DNA from: CAZEMR01 sp964513465
GTDB taxonomy: Bacteria > Bacteroidota > Ignavibacteria > Kapaibacteriales > UBA2268
Assembly (NCBI GenBank): GCA_964513465.1
Contig: CAZEMR010000073.1
Coordinates: forward strand, 1-15,198
Direction: 5' to 3'
Length of the DNA stretch: 15,198 nucleotides
Of the stretch, positions 1 to 6,656 are shown piece after piece (within the stretch, counting starts at the first letter, position 1; every line of letters starts with the position of its first letter). Under the pieces are notes generated by a model that was not told the origin of the DNA, searched no databases, and worked only from the letters and a program-made list of their open reading frames with translations. A program made the position numbers and the translations under genes.

Positions 1-787
1 GCGAAGGTATCTGCGAAACCGGCCCGTCGCCAATGGTCAGAGTGGTATAGGTCGAGACCGCCTCGGTAAACGACATATCCATTTGCAGAAGGCCGATGGC
101 AAATCCGCCGATTATATTAATTGCGGCAATAACAAGGCCCGCAATGGCATCACCCCGGATAAATTTAGCGGCGCCATCCATAGCGCCGAAAAAGTCCGAT
201 TCCTTGGTTAATGCTTCGCGCCTTCTGCGGGCCTCTGTTTCGTCTATATATCCTGCGTTAAGGTCGGCATCGATGCTCATCTGCTTGCCGGGCAAAGCGT
301 CCAGAGTGAACCGCGCAGTCACCTCGGCTATTCGGGTTGAACCCTTGATAACAACCACAAAGTTGATAATCAGCAGAATGAGGAATATAATTATGCCGAC
401 TACATAATTGCCCTTAATCACGAATGTTCCGAATGCGTCGATAATGCTGCCTGCGTCGGCTTCGCCCAGTATCAGCCGGGTGGAAGCCACATTCAGCCCC
501 AGCCGGTAGAGCGTGGTCATCAGAAGCACCGTCGGGAACGACGAGAACTCCAGCGGAGTCTTGAGGTAAATCGCCACCAGCAGCACCAGCACCGAAATCG
601 CTATATTTATGGCAAGGAAAAAGTCGAGCATTAGCGGCGGGATCGGCACTATCAGCAATCCCAGCATTAATATTATACCGAATGCAAGCGCCAGATCGGG
701 ATTGTTCTGCGCAAACGGCAGCACCCGGTCGCGCGCGCGGGCGAGCGGTCCGGACTGGAATAATGCGAGCTGTCGACTTTTAGCCAT
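1..787 (-). CDS. flhA: Flagellar biosynthesis protein FlhA, N-terminal part (runs off window)
   Basis: FlhA is the large export-gate subunit of the flagellar type III secretion apparatus in the inner membrane; its membrane part conducts substrates and its cytoplasmic domain docks chaperone-substrate complexes. The ATG at 785-787 opens a reading frame that continues past the left edge, giving the first 262 of roughly 690 residues. A short charged N-terminus is followed by hydrophobic segments at about residues 34-74 and 121-148. The FHIPEP family signature is seen at about residues 152-175 (RIAEVTARFTLDALPGKQM), and further membrane segments start near 213. The part ends at a conserved TLTIGDGPVSQIPS stretch. 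No clear Shine-Dalgarno sequence precedes the start, and 150 AT-rich bases separate it from flhB, longer than the other junctions in this cluster. Membership in the fliP-Q-R-flhB-flhA operon is inferred from order and strand. Identification is very secure. Confidence 0.97.
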   Translation of the reverse strand, partial: MAKSRQLALFQSGPLARARDRVLPFAQNNPDLALAFGIILMLGLLIVPIPPLMLDFFLAINIAISVLVLLVAIYLKTPLEFSSFPTVLLMTTLYRLGLNVASTRLILGEADAGSIIDAFGTFVIKGNYVVGIIIFLILLIINFVVVIKGSTRIAEVTARFTLDALPGKQMSIDADLNAGYIDETEARRRREALTKESDFFGAMDGAAKFIRGDAIAGLVIAAINIIGGFAIGLLQMDMSFTEAVSTYTTLTIGDGPVSQIPS

Positions 788-937
788 AGTGTTTATTTTT
801 TAGGATAATTTTCTACTTTGTAATCAAAAATTTAAAATTTATATCACCTTAATTTATTTATATACATGGAATTAACCCATATGTAATCTTTGTGATTCAA
901 GTCTTCTCATTACTATTTTGCAATTACTTTGCCAAAT

Positions 938-1404
938 TTATGCCGGCTTCATTTTTTTAAGCTGATATACATACGCAAGCACCTGCGCTACCGCCTTGAA
1001 CATATTCTCGGGAATTTCCTGATCGACTTCGACGGTATAGAACAGAGTCCGCGCGAGCGGTTTGTTTTCGACTATCGGCACTCCGTTTTCGCGAGCAATC
1101 TCTTTAATCTGCGCAGCAAGATAATCCGCACCCTTGGCGATCACCTTCGGGGCGGTCATCTGCCCCTGTTTGTATTGCAATGCAATCGCAAAATGCGTCG
1201 GGTTGGTGATCACCACGTCGGCGGCGGGCACATTCCCCATCATCAGTTTGCGGATGCGGCCACGCATTAGCTGGCGGATACGCGCGCGCACCTTGGGGTC
1301 GCCCTCGGCCTGTTTGGTTTCTTCCTTTACCTCGTGCTTAGTCATCTTCAGATCTTCTTTGAATCTGTATTTCTGATAGAAATGATCCGCTATCGCAATC
1401 AATA
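938..1404 (-). CDS. flhB: Flagellar export switch protein FlhB, C-terminal part after the assembly gap
   Basis: This is the C-terminal half of FlhB, the export-gate protein whose cytoplasmic domain switches substrate class from rod/hook to filament. The readable part starts at the edge of the run of Ns with LIAIADHFYQ, a standard FlhB motif at the end of the last membrane helix. It continues through the linker (EVKEETKQAEGDPKVRARIR) to the autocleavage motif NPTH at 1193-1204, so the protein should be able to cleave itself between Asn and Pro as other FlhB proteins do. The rest (APKVIAKGADYLA, VPIVENKPLARTL, QEIPENMFKAVAQVLAYVY) matches the conserved globular domain to its natural end at TAA. 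About 154 residues are present. It has no true start here: the nominal TTG at 1400-1402 is internal to the protein. It is in a different frame from the N-terminal part, which the gap of unknown size explains. Confidence 0.93.
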
Positions 1405-1414
1405 NNNNNNNNNN
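1405..1414. other. Assembly gap of 10 Ns inside flhB
   Basis: Ten unknown bases join two contigs within flhB. Ten is a common placeholder length, so the true distance is unknown. The protein on the left ends at MVELA and on the right resumes at LIAIADHFYQ. Other FlhB proteins have roughly a dozen or more membrane residues between the equivalent points, so more than ten bases are probably missing, and the apparent frame change across the gap has no meaning. Confidence 0.95.
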
Positions 1415-1580
1415 GGGCGAGTTCGACCATAAAATCCGCAGTTGCCATATAGGGCTTTCCGCTAAGGGCGCCGACCTCGTCTTCGCGGCCCGAAGGCACC
1501 CACCCGGCTACGACGCAGCGTATCCCGAGTTTGAACATGCTTTTGACCAGTTCGAAAGAAGCCCGGCGGGAGAAAAATAT
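1415..1580 (-). pseudogene. flhB: FlhB middle segment, open beyond an in-frame amber codon up to the gap
   Basis: Directly after the TAG at 1581-1583 the same frame stays open to the gap. It reads IFFSRRASFELVKSMFKLGI and then a stretch ending in GKPYMATADFMVELA. This fits the FlhB region after the conserved 'NP..G.K+IFS' motif, where most homologues have LK-R-IFS followed by an amphipathic helix and the third membrane segment. The expected membrane segment looks damaged: it contains Arg and Cys (GIRCVVAGW) and then VPSGRED where a hydrophobic run is usual. The amber codon and these poor residues all lie within about 170 bases of a contig end, so consensus error is at least as likely as real decay. 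Confidence 0.6.
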
Positions 1581-2000
1581 CTACTTAGGTCCGCTGAATG
1601 GATTGAATACCCGCTTGCCCTGCAGGCCTTCTGTGAATTTTTTCGAGGCGATTTTGAATCCCACCTGCGAAATCTCTGCTGCAAGCACGATTGCAAACAT
1701 TATTAATAATATTGGCAGAAGAGAAGTGGCAAAGAATCCGGCCAGATTATTCAGGTGGTGCACAATATTCGAATCGGTGAGCGCGATATGCGAGGAATTC
1801 ATGAATATATGCCGCATCAGCCCGCGATACTCTGTGAACAGCGGCGCTCCGAACACAAATGCCATAAGCCCCCCAAAGAGCATAACCGCCGAAGTGGTTA
1901 CGTCCTGAGACTTTGCGACCTGACCTTTTTCACGAGCTTCACGAAATCGTTTCGCACTCGCCGGCTCGGTCTTTTCCATGCCGTCTTTGTTCTCGGCCAC
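1581..2000 (-). CDS. flhB: Flagellar export switch protein FlhB, N-terminal part ending at an amber codon
   Basis: N-terminal 139 residues of FlhB. The GTG at 1998-2000 is chosen because AGAGGA lies five bases upstream and because the following MEKTEPASAKRFREAREKG is the hallmark FlhB start (EKTE.AT..R...AR.KGQVA.S). A first membrane helix (about residues 35-52) and a second (about 86-113) follow, then KIASKKFTEGLQGKRVFNPFSGPK. The frame stops at TAG (1581-1583), exactly where relatives have Lys/Arg in a 'GLKRIFS' motif, and the homology continues in the same frame after it. A single base change from AAG or CAG would produce this TAG. TAG is used as an ordinary stop by fliP and purN in this window, so recoding of TAG is not supported. 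The gene is either truncated in this strain or mis-sequenced next to the contig end. It lies 65 bases downstream of fliR. Confidence 0.9.
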   Translation of the reverse strand: MAENKDGMEKTEPASAKRFREAREKGQVAKSQDVTTSAVMLFGGLMAFVFGAPLFTEYRGLMRHIFMNSSHIALTDSNIVHHLNNLAGFFATSLLPILLIMFAIVLAAEISQVGFKIASKKFTEGLQGKRVFNPFSGPK

Positions 2001-2065
2001 GCCTGTCCTCTGTTTGTGCTACAACTAATTAAATGATTCGCCGCATTTTTCAAATTTTAAATAAT

Positions 2066-2863
2066 TCAGACCCTTCCGGGATTGAGGCTCATTAATATTT
2101 TCATCGTTTCGGTTTCCATCTCTCCCAGCGCCCATTTCGCAACCATTACGAACAGCGGCACAGTTGCCATCAACACGAGCAATCCGACGAAAATCTTGGT
2201 CTGGAAGCTGAGTATAAATATATTAGTCTGCGGCGATACGCGGGCCATCAGCGCCAGAGCAAGATTGGTCAGAAATATCGCCACCAGGAGCGGCGCCGAC
2301 ATCTTGACGCCGATTATCATTACGCTGGTGACCATCCGGATTAATAGCTGGATGGTCGATTCGCTGATTTCGAATACCGTGAGCGGCACCACCTGGACGC
2401 TGGCGTAGAGCGCCTCGATCAGAAAATGGTGGCCGTTCAGTATCAGAAACAGCATCAATACGCCAAGCTCTTTGAGCTCGCCGACCAGCGTCGGCGAACC
2501 GACGTCGCGGTTGAACATCAGCGCGGTGTGATAGCCCATGTCGAAGTCGATTATCCCACCTGCAAAACGCGCAGCATAAAACACCAGATTGGCCGAAAAT
2601 CCTAGTAATGCCCCAACGGAGAACTCCTTGATCACCAGCAACACCATATACCAAAGATGGAAGTCCAGCGGCGGCTGATCCTGCCAGTAAATAGATGTAA
2701 TCGATACGGTTAAGATAAATGTCAGAATTACTTTGACGTGTGGGATGACCATAGAATTATTGAAAAACGGGCCGAATGCCACCAGCCCGCTTACCCTTGC
2801 GAATATGAGCAATCCGGTTAGGAATTTCCCCATCAATAAATATAGTGTTTCCGAATCTACCAT
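2066..2863 (-). CDS. fliR: Flagellar export gate protein FliR
   Basis: FliR (265 residues, normal length) forms the helical export-gate complex with FliP and FliQ in the inner membrane at the base of the flagellum. The protein is almost entirely hydrophobic, with about six membrane segments. Family-typical stretches include FARVSGLVAFGPFF near the N-terminus, KEFSVGALLGFSANLVFYAARFAGGIID in the middle and NLALALMARVSPQTNIFILSF in the C-terminal half; this last 'ALG+++R..PQ.N+F' motif is the clearest FliR mark. The ATG at 2861-2863 follows the fliQ stop by 25 bases and has no obvious Shine-Dalgarno sequence, so translation may be coupled to fliQ. Downstream comes flhB. Gene order fliP-Q-R-flhB-flhA is the widespread export-gate arrangement, and the assignment is firm. 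Confidence 0.97.
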   Translation of the reverse strand: MVDSETLYLLMGKFLTGLLIFARVSGLVAFGPFFNNSMVIPHVKVILTFILTVSITSIYWQDQPPLDFHLWYMVLLVIKEFSVGALLGFSANLVFYAARFAGGIIDFDMGYHTALMFNRDVGSPTLVGELKELGVLMLFLILNGHHFLIEALYASVQVVPLTVFEISESTIQLLIRMVTSVMIIGVKMSAPLLVAIFLTNLALALMARVSPQTNIFILSFQTKIFVGLLVLMATVPLFVMVAKWALGEMETETMKILMSLNPGRV

Positions 2864-2888
2864 AATCGCGCAAAATTTGAATATATAT

Positions 2889-3152
2889 TTATAATGTTTC
2901 TATCATTTCGAAAATTCGTAGCGTGAAGGCCTTCATCGTGCTTATCATAAACGGCATAAGCAGCACGGTGAGTATAAACACTGCGATTACCTTCGGCACA
3001 AACGTCAGAGTCTGCTCCGAAATCGAGGTAGCCGCCTGGAATATCGATATAATCAGACCGATAATCAGCGAAGCCAGCAATAGCGGCCCGCAGATAAGCA
3101 TAACATAATAAAAAGCGTCGCGAATGACGTTGATGACCATTTCCTCGGTCAT
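2889..3152 (-). CDS. fliQ: Flagellar export gate protein FliQ
   Basis: FliQ is the small helical-hairpin subunit of the flagellar type III export gate, packing around FliP and FliR. The 87-residue length is typical (about 89). Two membrane hairpins are visible: residues about 14-39 (YYVMLICGPLLLASLIIGLI) and about 52-76. The family motif ISIFQAATSISEQTLTFVPK between them is diagnostic. The ATG at 3150-3152 is preceded by a very strong ribosome site, a run of six Gs ending five bases before the start, which is far better than the sites of fliP and fliR. That fits a subunit needed in several copies per gate, although this is inference. It lies 19 bases after the fliP stop and 25 bases before fliR, in the same operon. 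Confidence 0.97.
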   Translation of the reverse strand: MTEEMVINVIRDAFYYVMLICGPLLLASLIIGLIISIFQAATSISEQTLTFVPKVIAVFILTVLLMPFMISTMKAFTLRIFEMIETL

Positions 3153-3171
3153 AATTCCCCCCTTTCAAGGG

Positions 3172-3963
3172 CTATGGTGACATAATTCCGTTCATTAATG
3201 ATTCGATTATCAGATACCAGCCGTCCACCAGTATGAACAGAAGTATCTTCACAGGCAGCGATATAAGCTGTGGCGGCAAGAGAAACATTCCCAGAGACAT
3301 CAGGGTGCTGGCCACTATCATGTCCAGTATCAGAAAAGGTATGAACAGCAGAAATCCGATCTGGAACGCCACCCGAAGCTCGCTGATAGAATACGCCGGT
3401 ATCAGCGCCCAGGTCGATACCTCGCTGACGTCGTACGGCTTATCCCCGCCGCTAAGCTTGATGAACAGCCCGAGGTCGCCCTCGTCCACATGGCGCAGCA
3501 TAAATTCCCGGAATGGCTGAATGATATTATCCATCGCCTGCTCCTGCGTGATCTCCTCACGCATGTATGGCTGAATGCCCTTCGTATTCGCCTGGTCGAG
3601 CACGGGCTGCATCACGAAAAACGTAAGGAACAGCGCCAGCCCGGCCAATAGCTGATTCGGCGGCTGAGTCTGGGTGCCAAGCGCCTGCTTCAAAAAATGG
3701 AACACGACAATGATCCGCGTGAAGCAGGTCATCATCACCAGAATTGATGGCGCAAGGGTCAGCACCGTGATCACGCCGAGAATCTGCAGCGTAAGCACGA
3801 GGTCGTCCTGATTGTCGGCCTCATCCACATTAATAGACAGTTTCGGGATTGGCAGACTGCCACCGCCGGGCTGCTGCGCGGCAAGCTGGGCCGGCGCGCC
3901 CGAAGCGAAAAATATCGCCAAGACGATAAGGAATTTGAGTAAAACGGATTTTATAGCGTTCAT
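3172..3963 (-). CDS. fliP: Flagellar export gate protein FliP
   Basis: FliP is the main pore-forming subunit of the flagellar export gate. The 263-residue product has an N-terminal signal-like hydrophobic segment (residues about 7-28, ending in APAQLAAQ), as many FliP proteins do. A short periplasmic linker and the conserved core follow: LAPSILVMMTCFTRIIVVF at about 70-88, ALGTQTQPPNQLL at 94-106, and both FliP signatures, PAYSISELRVAFQIGFLLF (189-207) and LLPPQLISLPVKILLFILVDGW (228-249). It ends at TAG. The ATG at 3961-3963 has no clear Shine-Dalgarno sequence; the AT-rich bases immediately upstream share a 13-mer with the flhA leader. It is the first gene of the minus-strand export-gate cluster, facing away from rplS. 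No recognisable fliO, fliN or fliM precedes it. Confidence 0.97.
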   Translation of the reverse strand: MNAIKSVLLKFLIVLAIFFASGAPAQLAAQQPGGGSLPIPKLSINVDEADNQDDLVLTLQILGVITVLTLAPSILVMMTCFTRIIVVFHFLKQALGTQTQPPNQLLAGLALFLTFFVMQPVLDQANTKGIQPYMREEITQEQAMDNIIQPFREFMLRHVDEGDLGLFIKLSGGDKPYDVSEVSTWALIPAYSISELRVAFQIGFLLFIPFLILDMIVASTLMSLGMFLLPPQLISLPVKILLFILVDGWYLIIESLMNGIMSP

Positions 3964-4306
3964 ATAATTTTCTACTATTAATTATTCGAATTACCGGAGC
4001 TATATTCAAACCATATGCCAAAGCGGAAGCAGGAGCGCAAATACGGCGATTTTTGCAATTTTCGGGCGATTATTAAATATTCTGTGAATAGTCCGAATAA
4101 TTTTTCCAAAATAATTTGTCGAATATCGTTCAGTATGGATATTATCCTGCAATCTTTGCCAGGGATGGACGTTAATTTTCGAACCGACATGATAATTGAT
4201 TTGGATTCAATTATTTAATAAAATTAATTCTCTTCTGCGAAAATAATTTGCATATATAATTAATTCCTCTTATCTTTGTAGCTCGTGAATTTACGGAGGG
4301 AACAAA
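3964..4306. other. Divergent AT-rich spacer between fliP and rplS
   Basis: This 343-base stretch holds no gene I can support. On the plus side it contains the rplS promoter and ribosome site. On the minus side a possible fliP promoter is TTG at 4039-4041 with TATGGTTTG about 22 bases downstream, a -7-like box with one base too many; it is weak. A small minus-strand frame at 4006-4152 (TTG start, 48 residues) ends in a basic-then-hydrophobic tail, RPKIAKIAVFALLLPLWHMV. It could be a tail-anchored peptide or a relic of fliO, but has no ribosome site and a non-ATG start. Other frames across the spacer give low-complexity, AT-driven sequence. Confidence 0.6.
4248..4278 (+). promoter_or_regulatory. 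Bacteroidota-type promoter of rplS
   Basis: The -33 TTG is at 4248-4250 and the -7 box TATCTTTG at 4271-4278, with 20 bases between. This matches the TTG-N19-23-TAnnTTTG consensus of the Bacteroidota housekeeping sigma factor. Transcription would start near 4284, giving a leader of about 22 bases that carries a strong GGAGGG ribosome site (4295-4300) six bases before the rplS ATG. It is the best promoter match in the window and also a taxonomic clue. Confidence 0.8.
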
Positions 4307-4687
4307 ATGAATAAAATTGATTTAGTAAACCAGATGGCTATTGAGCGCGCAATCAACGCCAAAAAATCAAAAGATGGCGATAATTACGTCGAATTGCCCG
4401 CTTTCAAGCCCGGAGACACAGTAAACGTTGCCGTTAGAGTTGTGGAAGGCGAAAAAGAACGCATCCAGAATTTCAAAGGCATCGTAATTGCCAGACGCGG
4501 CAGCGACATCAACCAGACTTTTCTGGTTCGCAAAGTTTCCAACGGAGTCGGGGTGGAAAGAATTTTCCCGCTCTATTCGCCGATGATTCAGAGCATCAAG
4601 GTACTCCGCCACGGACGAGTCCGCCGCAGCAAGCTTTATTATCTGCGCGGTATGTCCGAGCGTAAGATCAGAGCGAAACTCAGCTAA
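4307..4687 (+). CDS. rplS: 50S ribosomal protein L19
   Basis: L19 sits at the interface of the 30S and 50S subunits. The 126-residue protein matches the family along its length: an N-terminal helix (DLVNQMAIERAI), the PAFKPGDTVNVAVRVVEGEKERIQ strand region, FKGIVIARRGSDINQTFLVRK, VERIFPLYSPMI, and the C-terminal signature VRRSKLYYLRG. It is slightly longer than the E. coli protein (about 115) because of residues near 18-28. The ATG is set by GGAGGG with six-base spacing. In many bacteria rplS follows rpsP-rimM-trmD. Here it stands alone with its own promoter, next to a divergent flagellar operon, and is followed by a hairpin terminator. The assignment is certain. Confidence 0.98.
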   Translation: MNKIDLVNQMAIERAINAKKSKDGDNYVELPAFKPGDTVNVAVRVVEGEKERIQNFKGIVIARRGSDINQTFLVRKVSNGVGVERIFPLYSPMIQSIKVLRHGRVRRSKLYYLRGMSERKIRAKLS

Positions 4688-4710
4688 TTCAAAAAGATAC
4701 AGCACAAAGG

Positions 4711-4743
4711 ACGGCGGCAATTTATTTTTGTGCGCCGTTTTTT
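4711..4743 (+). terminator. Rho-independent terminator after rplS
   Basis: ACGGCG (4711-4716) pairs with CGCCGT (4733-4738) and is followed by T to 4743. The loop is 16 bases, longer than usual. A competing stem, GCACAAA (4702-4708) with TTTGTGC (4727-4733), shares a base with the first, so the two cannot form together. Only 30 bases follow before the next gene, so partial read-through into the glycosyltransferases is possible. Confidence 0.6.
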
Positions 4744-4773
4744 GTTTGTATATTCAATCATTACGGAGCGCCG

Positions 4774-5541
4774 ATGCCCGGGAAACTCCCCCTTTCGATT
4801 TCTATGATCGCTTTCGATGAGGAGCGCAATATCGCGCGCACCCTCGACTCCATTGCGCCGCTTGCAGCGCAGATCGTAGTCGTCGATTCGCATTCGTCCG
4901 ATCGCACTCGCGAAATCGCAGCCAGCTTCGGCGCAGAGGTATATGAGGAGGACTGGAAGGGACACGTCCGTCAGAAAAATTCAGCGCTCGCGAAATGCAA
5001 CCAGCCCTGGATATTATTTCTCGACGCCGACGAGGAAGTCACCCCACACCTTTCGCAAAGCATATCCGAAGCCGTAACCAGCGGCATCGCAGCGGGTTAC
5101 GCAATCAACCGCAAAACGCATTATCTGGGTAAATTGCTCCGTCACGCATGGCAGCCCGACTGGAATCTCCGGCTCGTCCGCCGCGAAAGTAATCCCCGCT
5201 GGGAGGGACTCGATCCGCACGACCGCCTCGCAATAGACGGCGATACCGAAAAGCTCAGCGGCGACCTCATCCATTATTCATACCGCGATCTGAAGCACCA
5301 TTTCAGCAAAACAATTGATTATGCGCAAATTTCCGCAAAATCTTATTACGAAAAAGGCCGCAAATTCAGTATATTTAATCTGCTTTTGAATCCCGCAGTC
5401 AATTTTCTGCGCATATATATAATCAATCGCGGATTTCTCGATGGCATCCGCGGCCTGACCGCAGGACTCAGCGGATATATTTACACATTTCTAAAGTACA
5501 TGTTTCTATGGGAGTTCCACAATCGCAAAGACGACCGATGA
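4774..5541 (+). CDS. Family 2 glycosyltransferase, WaaE/LgtF-like
   Basis: A predicted GT-A fold glycosyltransferase of 255 residues, close to the WaaE/LgtF subgroup that adds a sugar to the inner core of lipopolysaccharide. The N-terminus shows the nucleotide-sugar fold (LSISMIAFDEERNIARTLDS, then IVVVDSHSSDRT at 34-45). The DxD metal/nucleotide motif is LFLDADEE (81-88), and VRQKNSALA precedes it as in WaaE. WEGLDPHDRL at 143-152 and H-Y-S-Y-RDL at 167-173 also fit the subgroup. The C-terminal part (about 207-248) is amphipathic and hydrophobic, probably a membrane-association segment. The ATG has GGAG six bases upstream. The stop overlaps the start of the next glycosyltransferase by ATGA, so the two are translationally coupled. 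The exact donor and acceptor cannot be read from sequence. Confidence 0.9.
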   Translation: MPGKLPLSISMIAFDEERNIARTLDSIAPLAAQIVVVDSHSSDRTREIAASFGAEVYEEDWKGHVRQKNSALAKCNQPWILFLDADEEVTPHLSQSISEAVTSGIAAGYAINRKTHYLGKLLRHAWQPDWNLRLVRRESNPRWEGLDPHDRLAIDGDTEKLSGDLIHYSYRDLKHHFSKTIDYAQISAKSYYEKGRKFSIFNLLLNPAVNFLRIYIINRGFLDGIRGLTAGLSGYIYTFLKYMFLWEFHNRKDDR

Positions 5542-6656
5542 AGCGCCCCATCCGGGTTGCCTACGTCAGCCATTTCGATCATTACCGCATGGGCGGCCAG
5601 CAGAGTATGCTCGCTTTGATCGAGAATCTCGACCGCGAGCGATTTATACCAATGGTGATATGTCCCGGTCCGGGCGAGCTTTCCGAGCGGCTGAAGGCTC
5701 TTGACTGCCCGGCATATTTCGTCGAACTGGGCCCCATCAAGCCGAAACATATTTATAAATTTTTCAAAAATATCAGCGCAATAAAACGAATCCTGAAATA
5801 CGACAAAATCGACATCATCCACCCCGACCACGAACGCGACGCCCTGGTCTGCGGCCTTGCTCAGCGAAATCTGCAGGCTAAAATGGTATGGCATCTGAGA
5901 CTTACCCGACCGAATAATCTTGACAAAATCAACTCCTCATTTGCGGATAAAATTATCGGAATTTCCGAGGGAACCCGTCGCCGCGTTCCGGAAAATCAGT
6001 CCGATAAATTCGTAAAAATATATAACGGAGTGGATTGCGATAAATTTCGTCCGACCGACCGCACAGGCATCCGCCAAAAGCTCGGACTGCCGCCGACACG
6101 CTTTATAATTACATTCGTCGGACAGATCACCCCGGGCAAGGGCGTATTCGATCTGCTCTCCGCCGCCAAAATCATGAAAGGCCGGCTCGAGGACGACCGC
6201 CTGCCGCTGATGCTGTTTATCGGCACTGAACGCGACGAAGAGACGATGCAGCTATTCTGCGATCGCATACGCAGCTTCGGCATCGGCGACGTCGTCCGTC
6301 ATATTCCTCAGCAGACGAATATCCACGAATGGATGCAGGCAAGCGAGGCGCTCACCCTCCCCTCCCACGAAGGAGTCGAGGGCATGGGCCGCGTAATTTT
6401 CGAGGCAATGGCCACCGGTGCCACCGCTGTTGGCACCGATATATCAGGCGTCCGCGAGGCGATTTCGCAGGAGACGGGATTCCTCGTGCCGGAGCAGTCC
6501 CCCGACCGGCTCGCCACCGCATTCATGAAACTGATCAACGATCCTGCGCTGCTGGATTCGATGCAGCATTCCGCACGCCGACGCGCTTGCGAAACATTCG
6601 ACATAAAAAAACACGCCCGTGAGGTCGAGCGTGTTTATCTTAATTTAATTCAATAA
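5538..6656 (+). CDS. Family 4 (GT-B) glycosyltransferase
   Basis: A 372-residue retaining glycosyltransferase of the GT-B fold. The N-terminal acceptor domain starts with RVAYVSHFDHYRMGGQQ (residues 6-22), the usual glycine-rich first loop. The C-terminal domain has IYNGVDCDKFRP (161-172), FVGQITPGKGVFDLL (193-207) with the conserved Lys201 after 'G', and the EX7E motif (Glu281 and Glu289 in SHEGVEGMGRVIFEAMATG) that binds donor phosphate and nucleotide. The start is set at 5538: this ATG overlaps the TGA of the preceding gene, and the Rossmann fold begins a few residues later. An earlier in-frame ATG at 5508 would add ten uncharacteristic residues. The last 50 coding bases also contain the terminator hairpin of the convergent purN unit. 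It probably works with the GT2 on one surface glycan; the substrate is unknown. Confidence 0.92.
   Translation: MKRPIRVAYVSHFDHYRMGGQQSMLALIENLDRERFIPMVICPGPGELSERLKALDCPAYFVELGPIKPKHIYKFFKNISAIKRILKYDKIDIIHPDHERDALVCGLAQRNLQAKMVWHLRLTRPNNLDKINSSFADKIIGISEGTRRRVPENQSDKFVKIYNGVDCDKFRPTDRTGIRQKLGLPPTRFIITFVGQITPGKGVFDLLSAAKIMKGRLEDDRLPLMLFIGTERDEETMQLFCDRIRSFGIGDVVRHIPQQTNIHEWMQASEALTLPSHEGVEGMGRVIFEAMATGATAVGTDISGVREAISQETGFLVPEQSPDRLATAFMKLINDPALLDSMQHSARRRACETFDIKKHAREVERVYLNLIQ
6605..6636 (-). terminator. Rho-independent terminator of the lipoprotein-purN unit, inside the GT4 gene
   Basis: On the minus strand AAACACGC (6636 down to 6629) and GCGTGTTT (6616 down to 6609) form an eight-base stem with a 12-base loop, followed at once by more T to 6605, seven T in all. 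It lies 26 bases beyond the purN stop. On the plus strand the hairpin precedes the GT4 stop codon and lacks a T-run, so it should act only on minus-strand transcripts. The coding sequence of GT4 (KKHAREVERVY) is shaped around it. Confidence 0.75.

Noticed and set aside
1581..1583. Amber codon as a recoded sense codon (e.g. pyrrolysine or suppressor)
   Set aside because: fliP and purN end normally at TAG in the same window, and there is no sign of a recoding element; error or real truncation is simpler.
3978..4190. 70-codon minus-strand frame before fliP as a gene
   Set aside because: The sequence is AT-driven with no ribosome site, domain or membrane segment. The alternative frame with a hydrophobic tail is more interesting and is reported separately at low weight.
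5508..5537. Earlier ATG for the GT4 gene
   Set aside because: It would add ten residues not typical of the fold and overlap the GT2 gene by 34 bases; the ATGA overlap start at 5538 fits better.
6609..6636. Hairpin as terminator of the plus-strand glycosyltransferase genes
   Set aside because: It precedes the GT4 stop codon and has no T-run on the plus strand; it only makes sense for minus-strand transcripts.
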